A stretch of DNA of 51,926 nucleotides, taken from Azohydromonas aeria (GTDB taxonomy: Bacteria; Pseudomonadota; Gammaproteobacteria; Burkholderiales; Burkholderiaceae_C). The notes beneath the pieces are model-generated. The model saw only the letters and a list, made by a program, of their open reading frames with translations, was not told where the DNA came from and did no database searches. This document shows, piece by piece, positions 16,435 through 25,089 of this stretch (the stretch's first letter is position 1; each line of letters begins with the position of its first letter). Position numbers and translations under genes: made by a program. The DNA lies in contig NZ_VIDQ01000055.1 in NCBI RefSeq assembly GCF_009760915.1, forward strand, positions 1-51,926. Direction: 5' to 3'.

Positions 16435-17763
16435 GCATTTCTTCTTCGGCCAGCGTGGCTGGTCGTGCTGGCCGCCCTGGCCGCGCCGGCCTGGAGTGCC
16501 GAGTCGCGGGGCCTTGCCGTTGAGCCGGCAACCGCCGGCGAGCCGCTCCCCGCGCTGCTGGCCCGTGCCCTGCCGCGCGACCCGCAGGTGCAGACGGCCC
16601 TGGCGCAGCTGGAGATCGCGCGCGAGCGCGAGCGCCAGGCGCGCTCGCGGCTGGGCCCGTCGCTGGTGGCCAGCGCCACCCGCGGCGGGGAGCGCGCCGT
16701 CGAGCTCGGCCGGATGCTGGAGCGCCACACCGATCGCGCCGAGGCCGGGCTGCGCTGGAACCTCTACAACTACGGCGACGACGCCGCGGAGCTCGCCGGC
16801 GCCGGGCGCGACACGGCCGCCGCGGTGCAGGAGCTGCGCCGCGCGCGCGAGGAAGCGGCCGAGCGCATCGCCACCGCCGCGGCCGAGCTGCAGCGCCTGG
16901 ACGGCCTGCTGCCGCGCGCGCTGCAGCGCCTGGACGACGTGCAGCGCCTGGTGCGCCAGGTGCAGCGCCAGGCCGAGCTGGGCAAGGCCTCGGACGCCGA
17001 CGCGCAGCAGGCGCAGGTGTCGCTGCTGGACGCGCAGATCGCCCACGAGCAGCTGCTGCTCGACCGCGAGGGCGCGCAGCGCCGGCTCGCGGTGCTGGCG
17101 GGCGAGCCGGTCGGGCCGCTGCAGCCGCTGGCGCAGGACTTCGCGGCCGGCACCGGCGGGGCCGACGCCGCCGTGCCGCCCGACCTGGCCGCCGCGCAGC
17201 CCGGCGTGGTGTCGGCGGCGCAGCTGCGCGCGCAGGCCGCGCGCGAGCGGGTGCGGCCGGTGGCCTCGGTGCTGGCGCCGCGCGTGGACCTGGAATACCG
17301 CCAGCGCCTGAGCGACCGCACCAGCCCGGCGCTGACCACGGAGCAACAGAACGGCTGGCAGCTCGTGGCGCGCTGGGAGCTGCCGCTGGGCGGCGAGCTG
17401 CCATCGCGCCGGCGCGAGACGCAGCGCCGCGCCGAGGCCGCCGAGGCCGAGGCCGAGCGCACGCTGCGCGGCGTGCAGGCCGACCTGGTGGCGCTGGGTC
17501 CGCGCGAGGCCGCGTCGCGGCGCGCGCTGGCGCAGCTCGACGACCAGGTGCAGCGCTACGACGCGCTGCTGCGCGCCGCGGCGCTGCAGTTCGACGCCGG
17601 CCGGCGCACGCTGGCGCAATTACTGCAGTTGCACGACGCCCGCTTCAATGCGCAACAGCGCCGTGCCGACATGGCACACCAGCTGCGCACGGCGCAGTTG
17701 CACCGGCTGGCGCTGGAAGGCTCGCTGCTGCAGGCGCTGCAGCTGGCGTCACAGGAAGACTGA
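16429..17763 (+). CDS. TolC-family outer membrane channel protein of the T1SS
   Basis: 444 residues from the ATG at 16429. N-terminal signal peptide (MTAFLLRPAWLVVLAALAAP, then AWSA), followed by two long Ala/Arg/Gln/Glu-rich helical segments (for example ALAQLEIARERERQARSRLG and GKASDADAQQAQVSLLDAQI) typical of the periplasmic tunnel, each flanked by short beta segments. The frame is open upstream to an ATG at 16222, directly after the hlyD-type stop, but that product would have ~69 extra residues, mostly translated repeat element, in front of the signal peptide. The start codon at 16429 lies inside the terminal arm of the element. It completes the T1SS trio and probably exports the giant protein. 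Confidence 0.85.
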   Translation: MTAFLLRPAWLVVLAALAAPAWSAESRGLAVEPATAGEPLPALLARALPRDPQVQTALAQLEIARERERQARSRLGPSLVASATRGGERAVELGRMLERHTDRAEAGLRWNLYNYGDDAAELAGAGRDTAAAVQELRRAREEAAERIATAAAELQRLDGLLPRALQRLDDVQRLVRQVQRQAELGKASDADAQQAQVSLLDAQIAHEQLLLDREGAQRRLAVLAGEPVGPLQPLAQDFAAGTGGADAAVPPDLAAAQPGVVSAAQLRAQAARERVRPVASVLAPRVDLEYRQRLSDRTSPALTTEQQNGWQLVARWELPLGGELPSRRRETQRRAEAAEAEAERTLRGVQADLVALGPREAASRRALAQLDDQVQRYDALLRAAALQFDAGRRTLAQLLQLHDARFNAQQRRADMAHQLRTAQLHRLALEGSLLQALQLASQED

Positions 17764-17823
17764 GCGGCTGGTGAGGACTCGACGCCGGATGCCGCTCCCG
17801 GCCCTGCTGTCAGGAGATATCGA

Positions 17824-19026
17824 TTGAATGCCATTCCGGGGCCCGCGCTGGACCCGCTCACGCTGCTGTTCTCGCTGGGCGCGCTCGGGCTGCTGATGGC
17901 GGCACTGTTCCTGCGGCTGGCCCGCACGCTGCCTCGGCACCGCGGCGCGCTGGCGGCCTGGAGCCGTGCCATGGCGGCCGCCGGCGCCGCCTTCCTGCTG
18001 TTCTTCCTGCGCGGCCATGCGCCGCTCGTGCTGACCTTCCTGCTGGCCAACATGCTGATCTTCGGCGTGGCGTATTGGGGGCACGAGGCGCATGCCCGGC
18101 TGCTCGATGCGCCGCCGCAGCGCGGCTGGAGCCTGGCGTGGTGCGCCGTGGGCATCGGCGGCGTGCTGGCGGCGCAGGGGCTGGGACTGCCGCGCCAGGT
18201 CGCCTTCGTCACCATCTCGGTAGGCTTCTCGGCCATCCTGGGCATGACCACCTGGCTGCTGCTGCGCGCCGCGGGCGGGCGGCGCCGCTCTCCATCGATG
18301 CTGGCGGCGCTGCTGTGCTACGGGATGCTCTCGGTGGCCTTCGGCGCGCGGGCGGTGCTGGGCCTGCTCGGCAGCGAAGCGCAGCTGCATCCGGGCGCCG
18401 TTTCGCTGGCGCAGCTGTTCACGCTGGTGCCGGGCACCGTGCTGATCGTGGCCTGCTCGATCAGTTTCCTGTGCATGGTGCACGAGCACCAGTTGCGCGA
18501 GGTCGAAGACGACGCGCGCCGCGATGGCCTCACCGGCCTTCACAACCGCGCCGCATTGATGCAGCTGGCCGCGCGGATCGATGCCGAGAAGGGCGCGGCC
18601 CGGGCGCCCTATGCCGTGGTGATGATCGACATCGACCACTTCAAGGCCATCAACGACGCCTACGGCCATGGCGGCGGCGACGCGGTGCTGGTGCATGCCG
18701 GGCGGCTGATCGCCGGCAGCGCGCGCCTGGCGGACTTCGTCTGCCGCTGGGGCGGCGAGGAGTTCTGCGTGCTGCTGCACGGCTGCGACGCCGCCGAGGC
18801 GGCGGCCTTCGCGCGGCGCGTGGTCGAGGAGGGCGGTACGCAGGTGGTGCGGCTGCCCGGCGGCGAGCTGGCGACCTTCACGCTGTCGGCCGGCTATGCC
18901 ACCCACCCGGGGCACGGCGCCCAGTCGGTGGCCGGCGTCATTGCCCGCGCCGATGCCGCGCTCTACGCGGCCAAGCGGGCCGGGCGCAACCAGGCGATGG
19001 GAGAGACGCAGGCGCTGGCGTCGTGA
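17824..19026 (+). CDS. Membrane-bound diguanylate cyclase (GGDEF domain)
   Basis: 400 residues starting at TTG 17824, which has an AGGAG site 7 nt upstream; the nearby ATG at 17828 is out of frame. The N-terminal ~210 residues hold about six hydrophobic segments. The C-terminal GGDEF domain (about residues 225-395) has RDGLTGLHNRAALM, IDIDHFKAINDAYGHGGGD and the active site RWGGEEF. An RLAD inhibitory-site motif lies five residues before GGEEF, so product inhibition is likely. It should make cyclic di-GMP. It lies 60 bp after the TolC-type gene on the same strand; c-di-GMP control of T1SS adhesins is known (Lap system), so a regulatory link is plausible but inferred. Confidence 0.92.
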   Translation: MNAIPGPALDPLTLLFSLGALGLLMAALFLRLARTLPRHRGALAAWSRAMAAAGAAFLLFFLRGHAPLVLTFLLANMLIFGVAYWGHEAHARLLDAPPQRGWSLAWCAVGIGGVLAAQGLGLPRQVAFVTISVGFSAILGMTTWLLLRAAGGRRRSPSMLAALLCYGMLSVAFGARAVLGLLGSEAQLHPGAVSLAQLFTLVPGTVLIVACSISFLCMVHEHQLREVEDDARRDGLTGLHNRAALMQLAARIDAEKGAARAPYAVVMIDIDHFKAINDAYGHGGGDAVLVHAGRLIAGSARLADFVCRWGGEEFCVLLHGCDAAEAAAFARRVVEEGGTQVVRLPGGELATFTLSAGYATHPGHGAQSVAGVIARADAALYAAKRAGRNQAMGETQALAS

Positions 19027-19072
19027 ACGCGGGGCGGGGCGCGGCGCCGCCGGCGCGGCGCCTGGAAGCGGC

Positions 19073-20776
19073 TCAGCGCCGCGACGTGCCCTCGCGCGCT
19101 TCGGCCACGCGCAGGTTGCCGGCGCTGCGGCCGGCGGCGCCCTGCGGCGCGGCGGCGGTGCGCTGCGGCTTGGCGGGCCGTGCGGCGGCGCTGCGCGTGG
19201 TGGCCGGGCGCGCTGCGCTGCGCGAGGCCACCGCCTTGGCGCCACGCGTCTTGGCCACCGGCTCGGGCTCGGGCGCCGTCGAGGCCGCCGCCACCTGAGC
19301 GGCCTTGGCCGGCAGCCACAGCACGACGCTGGCGCCCGGCGCGAAGCGGCCGCCCGGCGACACCTTGTTCCAGGCCGCGAGCTGCGCGGTGGTGGTGCGG
19401 GTGCGGCGCGCCACGGAAGCCACGGTTTCTCCCTTGCGGGCGGCGCGCAGCACCACGCGCTGCAGCGGCGGCACGTCCGGCGCCAGCGCGATGGCGGCGT
19501 TGTGGGCGATGTGCTCGGCCACGTTGGCGCTGGCCTGCTGGCTGCGCGGCACGATCAGCGTGGAGCCGGCCTTGACCAGCATGCGCAGCGGGATGCGGTT
19601 GGCGTCGCGCAGCGTGGACTCGTCGATGTCGAGTTCCTTGGCCACGTCGGCCGGGCGCATCGTGCGCGGCGCGACCCAGGCGGTCCAGCTCGCCAGCGGG
19701 CCGCGGTGGCGCGCCAGGTTGTTCACGAAGATGCTGGCGTTGTCGTAGGGCAGCAGCACCTGCGGCGTGCCCGCGGCCAGGATCACCGGCTGGTTCATCT
19801 GCGGGTTGAGCTGCTTGAACTCCTCCAGCGTGAGGCCCGCGAGCTTGGCGGCCATGGCCACGTCGATGTCGCGCTCGATGGGCACGCCCAGGAAGTACGG
19901 GTGGTTTTCCAGTGCCGGCAGCGACAGCGCGAAGTCCTCCGGGCGCAGCACGATGTTCTTCACCGCCTGCAGCTTCGGAATGTAGTAGCGCGTCTCGTCG
20001 GGCATGCGCAGGCTCTCGTAGTCCGTGGGCAGCCCGGCCCTGGCGTTGCGCGTGATGGCGCGCTGCACGTTGCCCTCGCCCCAGTTGTAGGCCGCCAGCG
20101 CCAGGTGCCAGTCGCCGAACATGCCGTGCAGCCGCGTGAGGTAGTCCAGCGCGGCGCGGGTGGAGGCCAGCACGTCGCGGCGGTCGTCGCGGAAGATGTT
20201 CTGGCGCAGCTCGAAGTCGCGGCCGGTGGCGGGCATGAACTGCCACATGCCCGAGGCCTTGGCCGTGGACAGCGCCTGCGGGTTGAAGGCGCTCTCGACG
20301 AAGGGCAGCAGCGCCAGCTCCGTGGGCAGGCCGCGGCGCTGCACCTCCTCGACGATGTGATAGAGGTAACGCCCGCCGCGCTCGGTCATGCGCTGCACGT
20401 AGTCCGGGCGGCTCGAGTACCAGGTCTCGGCGCGGCGCACCAGGTCGTTGTCGAGGTCGGGCACGGAGAAGCCGCTGCGCACGCGCGACCACAGGTCGAT
20501 GCGGGCATTGCCGGCGTTGAGGTCCACGCGCTCATCGGGGCGCAGCGGGTCCACCGGCGCGGCCACCGGCGTGGTCGCCACGGCCGGGGCGGCGGGCGTG
20601 ACGACCACGTCGGGGGCCGTGCGGGGCTGGATCGGCGGGGCGGCGGCCACGTCGGCGGCCGTGACCGGGCCGGCGGACTGCGGCGCGGTGGCGCAGGCGG
20701 TGAGCGCCGCGGCGGCGGCCAGGGACAGCAGCGAACGCCAGAACGGCGGCACGAAGTGGGTCAGGGCGTTGGTCAT
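19073..20776 (-). CDS. mltD: Membrane-bound lytic murein transglycosylase D (lipoprotein)
   Basis: 567 residues. Lipoprotein signal with lipobox LTAC (Cys28), a Pro/Ala/Val-rich linker to ~90, and an SLT domain with catalytic Glu161 in PFVESAFNP, ASGMWQFMPATGR, AAYNWGEGNVQRAI and YYIPKLQAVKNI. Two LysM-like regions follow (about 390-430, degenerate; and 445-495 containing GETVASVARRTRTTTAQLAAW). The C-terminal ~70 residues are basic and Ala/Arg/Ser-rich. It cleaves peptidoglycan glycan strands to anhydro-muropeptides at the outer membrane. The start at 20776 overlaps the gloB stop (ATGA); mltD next to gloB is also seen in E. coli. Confidence 0.93.
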   Translation of the reverse strand: MTNALTHFVPPFWRSLLSLAAAAALTACATAPQSAGPVTAADVAAAPPIQPRTAPDVVVTPAAPAVATTPVAAPVDPLRPDERVDLNAGNARIDLWSRVRSGFSVPDLDNDLVRRAETWYSSRPDYVQRMTERGGRYLYHIVEEVQRRGLPTELALLPFVESAFNPQALSTAKASGMWQFMPATGRDFELRQNIFRDDRRDVLASTRAALDYLTRLHGMFGDWHLALAAYNWGEGNVQRAITRNARAGLPTDYESLRMPDETRYYIPKLQAVKNIVLRPEDFALSLPALENHPYFLGVPIERDIDVAMAAKLAGLTLEEFKQLNPQMNQPVILAAGTPQVLLPYDNASIFVNNLARHRGPLASWTAWVAPRTMRPADVAKELDIDESTLRDANRIPLRMLVKAGSTLIVPRSQQASANVAEHIAHNAAIALAPDVPPLQRVVLRAARKGETVASVARRTRTTTAQLAAWNKVSPGGRFAPGASVVLWLPAKAAQVAAASTAPEPEPVAKTRGAKAVASRSAARPATTRSAAARPAKPQRTAAAPQGAAGRSAGNLRVAEAREGTSRR

Positions 20777-21549
20777 TGGAATCCGTTCTTCCATTCACGC
20801 AGCGTCGCCAGCACCTCGACGTCGCCGTGCGCCCCGCTGCTGCGCTGCTGCGCGGCACGGACGACGTCCGGCTGCGACGTGCGCAGGAAGGGGTTGATCT
20901 GCCGCTCCAGCGCGAGGCTGGAGGGCAGGGTGATGCCGCCGTGGGCACGTTGGGTCTCGCACCACGCGCGGTGCTGCGCGATGGCGGGGTTGTGCGGCTC
21001 CACGGCGGCGGCAAAACGCAGGTTGGACAGCGTGTACTCGTGGGCGCAGCACACGCGCGTATCGTCGGGCAGGGCGGCCAGCGCCGCCAGCGAGGCCCGC
21101 ATCTGCGCCGGCGTGCCCTCGAACAGCCGGCCGCAGCCGGCGGAGAACAGCGTGTCGCCGCAGAACAGGATCGGCGCGCCGTGCGCGCCCGCGGGCAGGT
21201 AATAGGCAATGTGCCCGGCGGTATGGCCGGGCACGTCGATGACCTGGAACTCCAGCCCCAGCAGCGTGGCGGTGTCGCCGCCGCCCAGCGGCCGGTACGG
21301 CTGCGGGATGCGCTCGCGCGCCGGGCCGAAGACGGGGCCGTCGGCCAGGAGCGGGCGCAGCGCGTCCACGCCCCCGACGTGATCGCCGTGATGGTGGGTC
21401 ACTAGAATGCCCGCCAGTCGCAGCCCCTGCGACTGCAGCGCCTGCTCCACCGGCGCGGCTTCGCCCGGATCGACCACCAGCGCCCGAACGCCGTCGTGCA
21501 GCATCCAGATGTAGTTGTCGGTGAAGGCGGGCAATGCGGTCAGCGTCAT
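20773..21549 (-). CDS. gloB: Hydroxyacylglutathione hydrolase (glyoxalase II)
   Basis: 258 residues, normal for GloB. It carries the metallo-beta-lactamase signature THHHGDH at residues 51-57 that binds the two metal ions, the DVPGHTAGHIAYY motif, and the C-terminal glyoxalase II segment (HEYTLSNLRFAAAVEP, then INPFLRT). It hydrolyses S-lactoylglutathione to D-lactate and glutathione. The frame extends 46 codons upstream, but the start at 21549 (MTLTALPAFTDNYIW) is the family's N-terminus. It is divergent from the methyltransferase gene and coupled to mltD. Confidence 0.95.
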   Translation of the reverse strand: MTLTALPAFTDNYIWMLHDGVRALVVDPGEAAPVEQALQSQGLRLAGILVTHHHGDHVGGVDALRPLLADGPVFGPARERIPQPYRPLGGGDTATLLGLEFQVIDVPGHTAGHIAYYLPAGAHGAPILFCGDTLFSAGCGRLFEGTPAQMRASLAALAALPDDTRVCCAHEYTLSNLRFAAAVEPHNPAIAQHRAWCETQRAHGGITLPSSLALERQINPFLRTSQPDVVRAAQQRSSGAHGDVEVLATLREWKNGFQ

Positions 21550-21610
21550 GGCGGGCGGATTATAGGAAGGCTCCCCACGTGAAAACCCTGTGCCAGCGCA
21601 GACATGCGTC

Positions 21611-22432
21611 ATGGACGGCCTGCCAGTGAACCCTTTGGCATCGCGCGCGCAGTCGCAGCACGAAGCCCTGCGGCGCTGGCTGGCCACGCCGCCGGGTCGC
21701 TACCTGCTGACCTGGGAGCAGCAATGCATGGACCAGGCGGTGGCCGATCTCTTCGGTTTCCATGCCCTGCAATTGGGGCTGCCCGAGCTCGACGGACTGC
21801 GCATGAACCGCATGCCGCACCGCTGGCGCGCCAGCGACGAGGACCCGGGCGAGGACGGCGAGCGCACGCGGCGCCTGGGCGTGACGCTGCACTGCGACGC
21901 CGACGCGCTGCCCTTTGCCAGCGCCAGCCTCGACCTCGTGGTGCTGCCGCACACGCTGGAGCTGGCCGCCGACCCGCACCGCGCGCTGCGCGAGGTCGAG
22001 CGCGTGCTGGTGCCGGAGGGGCGGGTGGTGGTGATCGGATTCAACCCGCTGAGCCTGTGGGGATTGCGCCAGCGCGTGGGCGGCTGGCGGCGGCGGCTGG
22101 GCTCGCGCGCGCCGCTGTTCCTGCCGGAGGCGGGCGAGATGCTGGGCTACTGGCGGCTGCGCGACTGGCTGCGGCTGCTGAGCTTCGAGGTGGAGGCCGG
22201 ACGCTTCGGCTGCTTCGTGCCGCCGCTGCGGCGCTACCGCTGGCTCAGCCGCTTCGAGTGGATGGAGGACCGCGGCGACCGCTGGTGGCCCGTCTTCGGC
22301 GCGGCGTACATGGTGGTGGCCGTCAAGCGCGTGCGCGGCATGCGGCTGGTGGGGCTGGCGAAGCGGGCCCAGGTCAAGGCCGGCAAGGCGCCGGCCGTGG
22401 TGACGAACAAGGAAGGACTGGACGTTGAGTGA
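21611..22432 (+). CDS. SAM-dependent methyltransferase (YafS-like, methyltransferase type 11)
   Basis: 273 residues from the ATG at 21611 (a GTG at 21590 is an alternative). The central segment LHCDADALPFASASLDLVVL, LPHTLELAADPHRALREVER and VLVPEGRVVVIGFNPLSLWG is a Rossmann-type SAM methyltransferase core that lacks a clear glycine-rich motif I, as in YafS-type proteins. The substrate is unknown. The arrangement gloB / methyltransferase / rnhA is the same as in E. coli (gloB-yafS-rnhA). The stop codon overlaps the rnhA start. Confidence 0.8.
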   Translation: MDGLPVNPLASRAQSQHEALRRWLATPPGRYLLTWEQQCMDQAVADLFGFHALQLGLPELDGLRMNRMPHRWRASDEDPGEDGERTRRLGVTLHCDADALPFASASLDLVVLPHTLELAADPHRALREVERVLVPEGRVVVIGFNPLSLWGLRQRVGGWRRRLGSRAPLFLPEAGEMLGYWRLRDWLRLLSFEVEAGRFGCFVPPLRRYRWLSRFEWMEDRGDRWWPVFGAAYMVVAVKRVRGMRLVGLAKRAQVKAGKAPAVVTNKEGLDVE

Positions 22433-22934
22433 ATCGAAGGTGGCGGCCGTGGGCCGCGAAGGCGCATCCGGCGGCGAGGCCGCGGTGGCGTCGGCGCCGG
22501 CGGCGGTGGTGATCTACACGGACGGCGCCTGCAAGGGCAACCCCGGCCCCGGCGGCTGGGGCGCGTGGCTGCGCAGCGGCGCGCACGAGAAGGAGCTGTG
22601 GGGAGGCGAGCGCCAGACCACCAACAACCGCATGGAGCTCACGGCGGTGATCGAGGCGCTCTCCATCCTGAAGAAGCGCTGCAGCGTGGACGTGCACACC
22701 GACAGCGAGTACGTGCGCAACGGCATCACCACCTGGATCCACGGCTGGAAGAAGCGCGGCTGGACCACGGCCGACAAGAAGCCGGTGAAGAACGTGGAGC
22801 TGTGGCAGCGCCTGGACGAGCTGGCGCAGCGCCACGACGTGCGCTGGCACTGGGTCAAGGGCCACGCCGGCGACCCGGGCAACGAGAAGGCTGACCAGCT
22901 CGCCAACCGCGGCACGGCGGAAGTGATGCGCTGA
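22425..22934 (+). CDS. rnhA: Ribonuclease HI
   Basis: 169 residues. All four catalytic acids are present: Asp33 (YTDGACKGNPG), Glu71 (NNRMELTAVIEAL), Asp93 (HTDSEYVRNGI) and Asp157 (GNEKADQLAN). It degrades the RNA strand of RNA-DNA hybrids. It has about 23 extra N-terminal residues, Ala/Glu/Gly-rich, compared with the 155-residue E. coli enzyme. The TTG start at 22425 is preceded by GGAAGG and overlaps the methyltransferase stop by 8 bp; a GTG at 22440 is the next possible start. Confidence 0.95.
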   Translation: MSESKVAAVGREGASGGEAAVASAPAAVVIYTDGACKGNPGPGGWGAWLRSGAHEKELWGGERQTTNNRMELTAVIEALSILKKRCSVDVHTDSEYVRNGITTWIHGWKKRGWTTADKKPVKNVELWQRLDELAQRHDVRWHWVKGHAGDPGNEKADQLANRGTAEVMR

Positions 22935-22959
22935 CGGCGTCAGCCCCAAGCAATAGCCC

Positions 22960-22987
22960 CGTCATTCCGGCGAAAGCCGGAATCCAC
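22960..22987. repeat. Solo REP-like palindrome
   Basis: One 28-bp arm identical to the terminal arms of the nested-palindrome elements at 16309 and 27335; it folds as ATTCCGGC-GAAA-GCCGGAAT. It lies in the 98-bp gap between rnhA and the decarboxylase gene, with no partner arm nearby. Confidence 0.85.
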
Positions 22988-23032
22988 GAGCCCCGAGGCG
23001 CCGCGCCGGCCGGCGATGTTCAGGAGCTTTCC

Positions 23033-24469
23033 ATGAGCCGCTTCGACGAATCCCTCGCCCCCGCGCTGCAGCAGGCCGCCGAATCGGCCTTGCGCTACCG
23101 CCGCGAGCTGCACGGCGGCCCGCAATGCGCCGCCGAGGACTACGCCGCGCAGCTCGCGCGCTGGGACACCGGCCCGCTGCCCGCGCAAGGGCTGGCGGCC
23201 CAGGACGTGATCCGCCAGCTGGAGGCCCATGCCGCCCCGGGCCTGCACGCCACGGCCGGCGGGCGCTTCTTCGGCTGGGTCACGGGCGGCTCGCACCCGG
23301 TGGGCGTGGCGGCGGACTGGCTCACCTCCGCCTGGGGCCAGAACGGCGCCAACCTGCTGGGCGCGCCGGCCGCGGCCGCGAGCGAGGCGGTGGCCGCGCG
23401 CTGGCTGCTGCAGCTGCTGGGCCTGCCCGGCGACTGCTCGGTCGGCTTCGCCAGCGGCGCGACCATGGCCAACTTCATCGGCCTGGCCGCCGCGCGCAGC
23501 GCGCTGCTGGCGCGCGTGGGCTGGGACGTGGAGGCCGACGGCCTCTTCGGCGCGCCGCCCGTCACGGTGCTGATCGGCGAGGAGGGGCACGCCACCGTCT
23601 ATGCGGCGCTGCAGTTCCTGGGCCTGGGCCAGCGCCGCGTGCGGCGCGTCAGGGCACGCGCCGACGGCGGCATCGACAACGGCGACTTCGAGCGTGCCCT
23701 GGCCGAGGCCGACGGCCCGGTGCTGGCCATCCTGCAGGCCGGGCACCTGCACACCGGCGCCTTCGACGACTTCACGCGGCTGATCCCGCGCGCGCACGAG
23801 CGCGGCGCCTGGGTGCACGTGGACGGCGCCTTCGGCCTGTGGGCGCGCGCCTGCCCGTCGAAGGCCGCGCTGGCCGCGGGCGTGGAGCGGGCCGACTCCT
23901 GGGCCACCGACGGCCACAAGTGGCTGCAGCTGCCCTACGACTCGGGCTTCGCCATCGTGCGCGATGCCGAGGCGCACCGCCGCGCCATGACGGCCGCCGC
24001 GAGCTACCTGCCCGCCGCGGCGGCGCACGAGCGCGACCCGACGCACTACGTGCCCGAGCTCTCGCGCCGCGCGCGCGGCTTCGCGGCCTGGGCGCTGCTG
24101 CGCCACCTGGGCACGGACGGCGTGGCGGCGATGGTCGAGCGCCATTGCGCGCTGGCGCGGCAGCTGGCCGAACTGCTCGCGCGCGAGCGCGGCGTGACCG
24201 TGCTCAACGACGTGGTGCTGAACCAGGTGCTGGTGAGGTTCGGGGACGAGGCTGGCGCCGGCCGTGGCGGCGAAGAGGCCGACGCGCTGGCCGCCGCCGT
24301 CATCGAGCGGGTGCAGCGCGACGGCGTGTGCTTCGCCGGCGGCACGCGCTGGCAGGGGCGCTGGGTAATGCGGCTGTCGGTGATCGGCTTTTCAACCGAC
24401 GCGGACGACATCCGGCGCAGCGCGGAGGCGATATCGAGTGCGTGGCGGGCGGTGCGGCCGGGCGGCTGA
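23033..24469 (+). CDS. PLP-dependent group II amino-acid decarboxylase family protein
   Basis: 478 residues. Fold type I PLP enzyme of the glutamate/aromatic decarboxylase family: FASGATMANFIGLAAARSAL (cofactor phosphate region), GEEGHATVYAAL (His stacking on PLP), WVHVDGAFGLWARA (Asp pairing with the pyridine nitrogen) and TDGHKWLQLPYDSGF with the Schiff-base Lys. The C-terminal region has MRLSVIGFSTDADDI. The substrate cannot be assigned; members act on aromatic amino acids, glutamate, diaminobutyrate or aspartate. AGGAG lies 7 nt before the ATG. It runs tail-to-tail with the next gene, with 3 bp between stops. Confidence 0.88.
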   Translation: MSRFDESLAPALQQAAESALRYRRELHGGPQCAAEDYAAQLARWDTGPLPAQGLAAQDVIRQLEAHAAPGLHATAGGRFFGWVTGGSHPVGVAADWLTSAWGQNGANLLGAPAAAASEAVAARWLLQLLGLPGDCSVGFASGATMANFIGLAAARSALLARVGWDVEADGLFGAPPVTVLIGEEGHATVYAALQFLGLGQRRVRRVRARADGGIDNGDFERALAEADGPVLAILQAGHLHTGAFDDFTRLIPRAHERGAWVHVDGAFGLWARACPSKAALAAGVERADSWATDGHKWLQLPYDSGFAIVRDAEAHRRAMTAAASYLPAAAAHERDPTHYVPELSRRARGFAAWALLRHLGTDGVAAMVERHCALARQLAELLARERGVTVLNDVVLNQVLVRFGDEAGAGRGGEEADALAAAVIERVQRDGVCFAGGTRWQGRWVMRLSVIGFSTDADDIRRSAEAISSAWRAVRPGG

Positions 24470-24472
24470 AAC

Positions 24473-24871
24473 TCAGTGCCGTGCCGGGGGCGAATCGGCA
24501 TCCTTCGGGCTGACGCGCATGAATCCCCGGTAATACAGCACCAGGCTGGCGACGGTCGCGCAAACCGCCAGGCTCGCCACGATGGTGTCGGGATAGACCA
24601 CCTCGTGGTTTTTCATCACCAGCGGATGCGGCCCGAAAACTCCTTCGAGGTGCAGCAGCCACCAGGACACCAGGCCGATGGGCTCGACGTGCACGGGCGT
24701 GAAAACCATCAGCAACCCGGGGATGAGCAGCGCGCAGCGCAGGGCGGCCATGTGGAACGAAATCCGTCCCGCCGTGGCCCAGGCCATGCAGGCCATCGTG
24801 GCCACGGGAAAGACGAGCACGTAGAACAGCCCGAACAGCACCAGGGACAGGCCCGCGATGAGCGCCACCAT
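24473..24871 (-). CDS. Hypothetical membrane protein
   Basis: 132 residues with about four hydrophobic segments: VALIAGLSLVLFGLFYVLVF at the N-terminus, then MAALRCALLIPGLLMVF, IGLVSWWLLHLEG and TIVASLAVCATVASLVLYYR near the C-terminus. I do not recognise a family. It is the last of a run of four small minus-strand genes (24473-26705), separated from the next by 218 bp, so it may be an independent unit. Confidence 0.65.
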   Translation of the reverse strand: MVALIAGLSLVLFGLFYVLVFPVATMACMAWATAGRISFHMAALRCALLIPGLLMVFTPVHVEPIGLVSWWLLHLEGVFGPHPLVMKNHEVVYPDTIVASLAVCATVASLVLYYRGFMRVSPKDADSPPARH

Positions 24872-25089
24872 GGTCAGCGCCTTTCCAGGCCGTGGCCGGC
24901 GCCAGCCGGGCCGGCGGCAACCCAGGGAATCGTCGTGTGCATGGAGCCTCCGTCCCGAGTGGCGATGGACGTCAGAGTGCCCGCGCCGCCGTGCTGCTGC
25001 ACGGGAGATTTGTCACGACCGGGGTAGTCGGTTTCTGGGCCCGGCCCAGGCCCTGAAGGGGGAGGCTCCTACCGGGCGCAGGGCCCGGA

